Source: Lachnospiraceae bacterium (lineage in GTDB: Bacteria; Bacillota; Clostridia; Lachnospirales; Lachnospiraceae). Taken from it: a stretch of DNA of 28,694 nt. The DNA lies in NCBI GenBank assembly GCA_900751995.1, contig CAADTP010000017.1:1-28694 (forward strand), written 5' to 3'. How positions within the stretch are numbered: the stretch's first letter is position 1; each line of letters opens with the position of its first letter. The position numbers and the translations under genes are program-made. The notes under the pieces are model-generated. The model had not been told where the DNA came from. It did no database searches and saw only the letters and a program-made list of their open reading frames with translations. Of the stretch, positions 23,411-28,694 are shown piece by piece.

Positions 23411-24604
23411 ATGAAAAATTTTCTGTTTATTTCCCCTAACTTTCCTGAAAATTACTGGATGTTCTGCCGGGAACTCAAAAAAAACGGGCTGAACGTGCTG
23501 GGAATCGGGGATCAGCCGTATGAAGAACTGAGTCAGGGCCTGAAGGACAGTCTGGATGAATATTATAAGGTGAGCAGTCTGGAGAATGAAGAAGAAGTAT
23601 ACCGCGCAGTTGCATTTCTGATTTTTAAACACGGCAGGATTGACTGGCTGGAGTCCAATAATGAATACTGGCTTGAAAGAGATGCAAGGCTTCGTACAGC
23701 ATTCCACATCACAAGCGGATTCCAGGAGGATGATATTCCGAGGATCAAATATAAATCCAGGATGAAAGAGTATTATGCGCGGGTGGGAATTCCTACCGCG
23801 AGATATCATCTGGTCGATACGATGGAGGGATGCAGGAAGTTTATTGAAGAAGTGGGATATCCCGTTGTTGTAAAGCCGGATAATGGTGTCGGAGCAAGTC
23901 ACACTTATCGCCTTGAAAATCAGGAACAGCTGGAGGAGTTCATGCAGACCAAAGAAGCAGATGTTTCCTATATTATGGAAGAGTTTGTCTTTGCAGAAGT
24001 GAATTCTTATGATGCGATCATTGACTCTCATGGAAATCCGATCTTTGAGACGGGAAACGTATCCCCGGTTTCGATCATGGACATTGTAAACAACGAAGAC
24101 AATGCGATCTTTTATATTGTGAAGGAGCTTGCCGGAGATACGCGTCAGGCCGGTCGTGCCACGGCAAAAAGCTTCAATGTCCGAAGCCGTTTCGTTCACT
24201 TTGAGTTTTTCCGTCTTCAGAAGGATCAGGAGGGACTTGGAAGGAAGGGAGAGCTTGTCGGTCTTGAGGTAAATATGCGTCCAAGCGGCGGATTTTCTCC
24301 GGATATGATGGATTTTGCCTGCACAACGGATGTTTATAAGATATGGGCAGATATGATCGCATTTGATAAGACAGAAATGCATCCGGGCGAAAGACAGTAC
24401 TGTGCATTTGCCGGACGAAGAGATGGTAAGAGGTTTGTCTTAAGCCATGAAGCTGTTATGGAAAAATATCGCCAGAATATCCGCATGGAGGATCGTTTGC
24501 CGGAGGTTCTGGCAGATGCGATGGGCAATCAGATTTACATTGCAGTATTTCCGACCAGGCACGAAATGGAGAATTTTTTTCAAGATATCCTAAAATCTGA
24601 GTAA
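23411..24604 (+). CDS. ATP-grasp ligase (carbamoyl-phosphate synthase/PurK-like)
   Basis: A 397-aa protein with a Rossmann-like N-terminal domain (FLFISPNFPENYWMF) and an ATP-grasp domain. GYPVVVKPDNGVGASHTY is the ATP-binding strand and loop, YIMEEFV the hinge, and VGLEVNMRPSGGFSPDMMDF the Mg-binding Glu/Asn region. Such enzymes join a carboxylate to an amine or thiol through an acyl phosphate. The partner substrates cannot be predicted. The ATG at 23411 begins a family-like MKNFLFISP; the frame is open further upstream only because it runs through the hydrolase gene. Together with the two hydrolases it looks like a three-gene operon for making and trimming a small peptide-like or acylated compound; that is inference. 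Confidence 0.82.
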   Translation: MKNFLFISPNFPENYWMFCRELKKNGLNVLGIGDQPYEELSQGLKDSLDEYYKVSSLENEEEVYRAVAFLIFKHGRIDWLESNNEYWLERDARLRTAFHITSGFQEDDIPRIKYKSRMKEYYARVGIPTARYHLVDTMEGCRKFIEEVGYPVVVKPDNGVGASHTYRLENQEQLEEFMQTKEADVSYIMEEFVFAEVNSYDAIIDSHGNPIFETGNVSPVSIMDIVNNEDNAIFYIVKELAGDTRQAGRATAKSFNVRSRFVHFEFFRLQKDQEGLGRKGELVGLEVNMRPSGGFSPDMMDFACTTDVYKIWADMIAFDKTEMHPGERQYCAFAGRRDGKRFVLSHEAVMEKYRQNIRMEDRLPEVLADAMGNQIYIAVFPTRHEMENFFQDILKSE

Positions 24605-24632
24605 TAATGACAAAATTACTTAAGTTTTACTG

Positions 24633-24690
24633 GACTAACAAGAGGTTTTATGAGAAAATACTGTCAGGTTGTTAGTCTATCTTTTAACAA
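24633..24690. promoter_or_regulatory. Three-arm inverted repeat upstream of the NifU-like gene
   Basis: GACTAACAA (24633-24641) is the exact inverse of TTGTTAGTC (24669-24677), and TTGTTA (24669-24674) is also the inverse of TAACAA (24685-24690). The middle arm can pair with either neighbour. TATAGT (24694-24699) just downstream is a likely -10 box, with no ideal -35; so the arms would overlap or precede the promoter, more like operator sites than a leader RNA. Confidence 0.45.
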
Positions 24691-24726
24691 CATTATAGTA
24701 AATCTATACTTGAAAGGAGTTTTAAC

Positions 24727-25419
24727 ATGATTTATTCACGCGAAGTAGAAGAAATGTGCCCAGTTGCACAGGGTGTCCATCACGGCGCCGCTCCAATCCC
24801 GGAAGAAGCAAAATGGGTTCAGGCTAAGGAAGTGAAGGACATTTCCGGTTTCACACATGGTGTAGGCTGGTGTGCTCCGCAGCAGGGTGCTTGTAAGCTG
24901 TCCCTGAACGTAAAGGAGGGTATCATCCAGGAAGCACTGGTTGAGACAATCGGATGTTCTGGTATGACTCATTCTGCAGCTATGGCATCTGAGATCCTTC
25001 CAGGACTGACTGTTATGGAAGCACTGAATACTGACCTTGTATGCGATGCTATCAATACTGCTATGAGAGAACTGTTCCTTCAGATCGTATACGGACGTTC
25101 TCAGTCTGCTTTCTCTGAAGACGGACTTGCAGTAGGTGCAGGACTTGAGGATCTTGGTAAAGGACTTCGTTCTCAGGTTGGTACTATGTACGGAACACTC
25201 AAAAAAGGTCCTCGTTATCTGGAAATGGCAGAAGGCTATGTTACAGGTATCGCTCTTGACGAAGATAATGAAATTATCGGTTATCAGTTCGTAAGCCTTG
25301 GCAAAATGACTGATTTCATCAAAAAAGGTGATGACCCGAATACTGCATGGGAAAAAGCAAAAGGTCAGTACGGCCGTGTTGCAGATGCTGTTAAGATCAT
25401 CGACCCACGTAAAGAATAA
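24727..25419 (+). CDS. NifU/IscU-like iron-sulfur scaffold protein (GGGtGRT partner)
   Basis: A 230-aa protein related to the U-type Fe-S scaffold fold: WCAPQQGACKLSLNVKEG with C49 and C56, then ETIGCSGMTHSAAMASEIL with C77 matching the second scaffold cysteine, and C106 in TDLVCDAIN. The usual C-R-x-x-P third site of IscU is missing, and extra N- and C-terminal parts (MIYSREVEEMCP, YGRVADAVKII) are not found in IscU. The ribosome binding site GAAAGGAG is strong. Codon choice (many GGT, CGT, ATC, GTT) suggests high expression. It is followed 33 nt later by the GGGtGRT gene, a pairing I recognise from many Clostridia. The cargo and function of the pair are unknown. Confidence 0.85.
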   Translation: MIYSREVEEMCPVAQGVHHGAAPIPEEAKWVQAKEVKDISGFTHGVGWCAPQQGACKLSLNVKEGIIQEALVETIGCSGMTHSAAMASEILPGLTVMEALNTDLVCDAINTAMRELFLQIVYGRSQSAFSEDGLAVGAGLEDLGKGLRSQVGTMYGTLKKGPRYLEMAEGYVTGIALDEDNEIIGYQFVSLGKMTDFIKKGDDPNTAWEKAKGQYGRVADAVKIIDPRKE

Positions 25420-25452
25420 TTATACCGATTATAATTTCAGGAGGATAAGTAA

Positions 25453-26463
25453 ATGGCTTTATTTGAATCATATGAGAGACGAATTGACAAGATCAATTCA
25501 GTTTTAAACAGCTATGGAATCGCTTCTATCGAAGAAGCAGAGAAAATCACTAAAGATGCAGGCCTTAACGTATACGATCAGATCAAAGGCATTCAGCCGA
25601 TCTGCTTCGAGAACGCTTGCTGGGCATACATCGTAGGTGCAGCTATCGCAATCAAAAAAGACTGCAGAAGAGCAGCTGACGCAGCAGCAGCTATCGGTGA
25701 AGGTCTTCAGGCATTCTGTATTCCTGGATCTGTTGCTGATACACGTAAAGTAGGTCTTGGACATGGTAACCTTGGTAAAATGCTTCTTGAGGAAGAGACA
25801 GAGTGCTTCTGTTTCCTCGCAGGACATGAGTCATTCGCAGCAGCAGAAGGAGCTATCGGTATCGCTGAGAAAGCGAACAAAGTTCGTAAAAAACCTCTCC
25901 GCGTTATCCTGAACGGTCTTGGAAAAGATGCTGCACAGATTATTTCCCGTATCAACGGATTTACTTTTGTTGAGACAGAGTATGATCCATATACAAACAC
26001 AGTAAAAGAAATCGAAAGAATCTCTTACTCCGATGGACTTCGTTCCAAAGTAAACTGCTATGGTGCAAACGATGTTCAGGAAGGTGTTGCCATCATGCAC
26101 AAAGAGGGCGTAGACGTATCTATCACAGGTAACTCTACAAACCCTACACGTTTCCAGCATCCGGTAGCAGGTACTTATAAGAAAGAATGTCTTGAGCAGG
26201 GCAAGAAATACTTTTCTGTAGCATCCGGTGGTGGTACAGGACGTACACTTCATCCGGATAACATGGCTGCAGGCCCGGCTTCTTACGGTATGACAGATAC
26301 TCTCGGACGTATGCACAGTGATGCACAGTTCGCAGGATCTTCTTCTGTACCGGCCCACGTAGAAATGATGGGACTTATCGGTGCAGGAAACAACCCTATG
26401 GTTGGTATGACAGTCGCAGTAGCTGTATCCATTCAGGAAGCTGCTGATAACGGCAAATTCTAA
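25453..26463 (+). CDS. GGGtGRT family protein, function unknown
   Basis: A 336-aa soluble protein carrying the family's name motif GGGTGRT at residues 259-265, followed by LHPDNMAAGP. Cysteines at 51, 56, 71 and 89 (PICFENACWAY, KKDCRRA, AFCIPG) could hold metal or an Fe-S cluster. ILNGLGKDAAQIISRINGF resembles a nucleotide-binding turn. No function is established for the family to my knowledge. The gene follows the NifU-like gene with ribosome binding site AGGAGG, shares its highly biased codon use, and is closed by a terminator, so the two form a complete operon. Confidence 0.9.
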   Translation: MALFESYERRIDKINSVLNSYGIASIEEAEKITKDAGLNVYDQIKGIQPICFENACWAYIVGAAIAIKKDCRRAADAAAAIGEGLQAFCIPGSVADTRKVGLGHGNLGKMLLEEETECFCFLAGHESFAAAEGAIGIAEKANKVRKKPLRVILNGLGKDAAQIISRINGFTFVETEYDPYTNTVKEIERISYSDGLRSKVNCYGANDVQEGVAIMHKEGVDVSITGNSTNPTRFQHPVAGTYKKECLEQGKKYFSVASGGGTGRTLHPDNMAAGPASYGMTDTLGRMHSDAQFAGSSSVPAHVEMMGLIGAGNNPMVGMTVAVAVSIQEAADNGKF

Positions 26464-26480
26464 TGAATTTATAGTTGTTG

Positions 26481-26524
26481 GGGGACTTATTAGGCCTTTA
26501 ATAGGCTTAATGAGCCCTCTTTTA
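26481..26524 (+). terminator. Intrinsic terminator after the GGGtGRT gene
   Basis: CTTATTAGGCCT (26486-26497) pairs with AGGCTTAATGAG (26503-26514) with two wobble pairs, extended by GGG (26482-26484) with CCC (26515-26517), and followed by CTCTTTT. Confidence 0.85.
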
Positions 26525-26591
26525 AATTAGAAAGATGTAAAAAATCAACATTGGAAAATGTTCGCTGGTAGAAACTACTGGGAAAAATCTC

Positions 26592-26620
26592 TTGACAATT
26601 TGTGTCGATTGGTGTATAAA
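26592..26620 (+). promoter_or_regulatory. Promoter of the capsule/exopolysaccharide operon
   Basis: TTGACA (26592-26597), a perfect consensus, and TATAAA (26615-26620) are 17 bp apart. The start would be near 26627, giving a leader of about 48 nt to the GTG start codon. Confidence 0.85.
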
Positions 26621-26674
26621 TGAATATGTAATTGAAGAGCAAGTAAAAACTATTTTAGTTAAGGAGCGATATAC

Positions 26675-27400
26675 GTGGAAGGGGACAAGCTGATTATTGA
26701 TTGTCATTCTCATATTTTGCCGAGAATAGATGATGGCAGCCAGAGTGTTAATGAGAGCATGGAATTGTTAAATATGGAATATAAGCAGAGTGTAAGCCGA
26801 GTAATCGCTACACCCCATTTTTATGCAAGTAAACATTCTGTAGATCGCTTTTTAACGCATCGGCAGGAAAGTTATGAAAATTTATTGTGTGGATTAGAAA
26901 AAAAAGAAGATACGAAGTATCCTAAGATTGTTTTAGGTGCTGAAGTATATTACTTTCCAGGAGTGGGAAAAGCAGAGCATATTTCAAAGTTATGCATCGG
27001 AGAATCAAATTATCTACTTCTGGAGATGCCATTTTGTCAATGGGATCAAGAAGTCTATCAGGACGTGACACGCTTGATAGAGCACCAGAAACTCAAAGTG
27101 ATATTGGCACATTTAGAGCGATACCATGAATTCCAAAAGAAGAAGGAAGTGTGGAATGAAATTTTACAGCTTCCGGTAGTTATACAATTGAATGCAGACA
27201 GCTTTTTTGGATGGAAAAAAAGAAAATTTTGTCTTGATGTTTTGAAGAAGTACGATCATGTGGTTATGGGCAGTGATTGCCACAATATTTCACGTCGTCC
27301 GCCACATATCGAAGAAGCCCGTCAAGTGATACTTGAACGTGGAAATGTATCATTACTTGGAAAAGTGGATGAAAATGCAAAAAGGATCTGGCAGGCATGA
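26675..27400 (+). CDS. CpsB/YwqE-type tyrosine-protein phosphatase
   Basis: A 241-aa PHP-fold metal-dependent phosphatase that, in related operons, removes phosphate from the tyrosine kinase controlling polysaccharide chain length. The metal sites are DCHSHILPRIDDGSQ at the N-terminus, ATPHFYASKHS, LGAEVYYF, LAHLERYHEF and GSDCHNISRRPP near the end. The start is GTG at 26675, supported by AAGGAG (26661-26666) 8 nt upstream. It opens the polysaccharide operon and overlaps the next gene by 4 nt (ATGA at 27397-27400). The region is more AT-rich than the genes to the left, as is common for capsule loci. Confidence 0.92.
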   Translation: MEGDKLIIDCHSHILPRIDDGSQSVNESMELLNMEYKQSVSRVIATPHFYASKHSVDRFLTHRQESYENLLCGLEKKEDTKYPKIVLGAEVYYFPGVGKAEHISKLCIGESNYLLLEMPFCQWDQEVYQDVTRLIEHQKLKVILAHLERYHEFQKKKEVWNEILQLPVVIQLNADSFFGWKKRKFCLDVLKKYDHVVMGSDCHNISRRPPHIEEARQVILERGNVSLLGKVDENAKRIWQA

Positions 27401-28440
27401 GTAAAAAAAAGATACTGTCTTTGGGATTGCTAATAGTATTGTTCCTGCTTGCTGCGATAATCGTGATTAAGAATGTTGCAGCCCCGGAAAAAGTACAGCA
27501 ATCAGAAAAAGAGAACACAGAGGTACAAAAAGAGCCGTTTTTGGAAACGGACAAACCTACGGCGAAAATTAAATTAGATAAAACTGTGTATGATATGTTT
27601 GATGAATTTGAAACATATCTGATTATGGGAACGGATTCCAGTGGAAACGAAAATGCCAGTGGAGACAGTTACCGCGGAAGTATGGCAGATTTTATATTAT
27701 TATTTATTATAAATAAAACGTCAGATACCTATTCGTGTTTACAGATTAACCGGGATACGATGACGGAAGTACAACTCCTTGACCGGAAAGGAAAAGGCGA
27801 GGCCACAGCCAATATTCAACTTTGTACTGCTCACTGGTATGGTGGGACGAAAGAACAAAGTTGTGAAAATACAGTAACAGCAGTGTCAAAACTCCTTGGT
27901 GGTTTGAAAATCAATGGTTATTACACATTGAGCATGGAAAAAATTGCAAAGCTAAATCATTTAGTAGGAGGCGTCGAAGTGACAATACAAGATGATTTTT
28001 CGAAAGTTGATGACACGATGAAACTGGGAAGTACTATTGTTTTGACAGATGAGCAGGCATATACTTATGTTCATGATAGATACAATGTCGGTGATGAGGC
28101 AAACTTATCCCGAATGGCAAGACAGCGAGAGTATATGAAGTCTTTGTTTACGAAAGTACAGCAAAAAACAAAAGAGAAGTCCGGATATATCAATACGATA
28201 TATAAGGGATTGAAGCAAGATGCAACGACAGATATGAAAGGAAAGACAATATCAAAGTTGACCAATAGGATTTCTAAAGGTACATATCTTGGTATGCATA
28301 CATTGGAAGGACAAGTTTCTACCGGAAAAGCTCTTGGAGATGGAATCGATCATGTGGAATATCGTGTGAACGACCAGGAAAAGATTTCAGTATTAACAGA
28401 AATATATGGATTACAGGAAGGAAAAGAAAAGGATGAATGA
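27397..28440 (+). CDS. LytR-CpsA-Psr (LCP) family protein
   Basis: A 347-aa membrane-anchored enzyme: one N-terminal membrane segment (about 6-26), a charged linker, then the LCP domain facing outside. YLIMGTDSSGNE and LQINRDTMTEV hold the conserved Asp and Arg that bind the polyprenyl phosphate, and RYNVGDEANLSRMARQREYM holds the second Arg group. In the family it moves undecaprenyl-linked polymers to peptidoglycan, here probably the capsule made by this operon. It overlaps the phosphatase before it by 4 nt and the chain-length gene after it by 8 nt. Confidence 0.9.
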   Translation: MSKKKILSLGLLIVLFLLAAIIVIKNVAAPEKVQQSEKENTEVQKEPFLETDKPTAKIKLDKTVYDMFDEFETYLIMGTDSSGNENASGDSYRGSMADFILLFIINKTSDTYSCLQINRDTMTEVQLLDRKGKGEATANIQLCTAHWYGGTKEQSCENTVTAVSKLLGGLKINGYYTLSMEKIAKLNHLVGGVEVTIQDDFSKVDDTMKLGSTIVLTDEQAYTYVHDRYNVGDEANLSRMARQREYMKSLFTKVQQKTKEKSGYINTIYKGLKQDATTDMKGKTISKLTNRISKGTYLGMHTLEGQVSTGKALGDGIDHVEYRVNDQEKISVLTEIYGLQEGKEKDE

Positions 28441-28694
28441 ACAAAAGACCGATGTGGTCATTGCGAATGATGAAAGCGAAATCGAAATCGATCTGGTAGA
28501 ACTTTTCTACTATTACCGAACAAAATGGATCCCAATCATAATTACATTTTTGATAGGAATTATATTAGCGGGAGGAATTACGAAGTATTTAATTACTCCT
28601 AGATATCAGGCACAATCCAAGTTATATGTTGTTTCTGCTTCGAATGATTCTGTGGTAGATTTAGCGGATTTGAATATTGGTACAGCACTTTCAA
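28433..28694 (+). CDS. Wzz/CapA-type polysaccharide chain-length determinant, N-terminal part
   Basis: The frame runs off the right edge; 87 residues are seen. EIEIDLVELFYYYRTKWIP followed by a hydrophobic segment (IIITFLIGIILAGG) and LITPRYQAQSKLYVV is the standard opening of the Wzz domain of Gram-positive co-polymerases such as CapA/YwqC, which anchor and activate the tyrosine kinase. The ATG at 28433 (after AAAAGG) keeps this frame; it lies inside the end of the LCP gene. Order phosphatase, LCP, Wzz predicts a tyrosine kinase gene next. Confidence 0.88.
   Translation, partial: MNEQKTDVVIANDESEIEIDLVELFYYYRTKWIPIIITFLIGIILAGGITKYLITPRYQAQSKLYVVSASNDSVVDLADLNIGTALS

Noticed and set aside
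23369..24382. 337-codon minus-strand open frame opposite the ATP-grasp gene
   Set aside because: Shadow of the real frame; no family resemblance and no start signal.
24605..24726. T-box or riboswitch before the NifU-like gene
   Set aside because: The repeated arms precede or overlap the probable -10 box, and no T run follows them.
1..28694. CRISPR array, tRNA or rRNA genes
   Set aside because: No regularly spaced direct repeats and no cloverleaf or rRNA-like sequence noticed on either strand by reading; a tRNA scan would settle the point.

Overview
The window looks like a chromosome segment of a gut-type Lachnospiraceae (Clostridia) strain. The basis is the set of protein families: a three-subunit NADH/ferredoxin-linked formate dehydrogenase, archaeal-type Asd, QueH, a TraX-like membrane protein, a GGGtGRT protein, and AAGGAGG ribosome binding sites almost throughout. 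Genus cannot be fixed from the sequence alone.

Layout. (1) Bases 1-320 hold the 3' end of a Tn916-type tyrosine recombinase, so the right end of an integrated element probably lies in 1 to ~600. (2) Bases 603-5854 hold a promoter, three formate dehydrogenase genes (NuoE-like, NuoF/HydB-like, and a NuoG-FdhA fusion with Cys at the usual selenocysteine position) and a terminator. (3) Bases 5860-10754 form a molybdenum-cofactor island: moeA, mobB, a ModE-type DNA-binding protein, fdhD (opposite strand), moaA and mobA. These supply the bis-MGD cofactor and its sulfuration for the enzyme just upstream; moaC, moaD/E and mogA are not in the window. (4) Bases 10782-12336 (minus) hold a TauT/NitT-type ABC permease and ATPase with no binding protein. 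(5) Bases 12514-17105 hold housekeeping genes: queH, argH, asd, selD. (6) Bases 17169-20769 hold a formate/nitrite channel gene with a structured leader, packed against topB and a left-handed beta-helix protein. (7) Bases 20779-24604 hold a TraX-like protein (minus), then two alpha/beta-hydrolases and an ATP-grasp ligase in tight order, a possible uncharacterised pathway. (8) Bases 24727-26463 hold a NifU-like scaffold protein and a GGGtGRT-family protein, a conserved pair of unknown function, closed by a terminator. (9) From 26592 to the right edge a strong promoter opens a more AT-rich capsule/exopolysaccharide operon: CpsB-type phosphatase, LytR-CpsA-Psr protein, and a chain-length determinant cut by the window edge.

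The most notable non-coding signal is a small intergenic repeat family. One 142-bp copy (21665-21806) and one 52-bp copy (12379-12430) both begin GTAACTG, end in its near or exact inverse, and are flanked by 8-bp direct repeats (7/8 and 8/8 identical). This is what a small non-autonomous transposable element leaves; GTAA ends with 8-bp duplications resemble the IS66 family.
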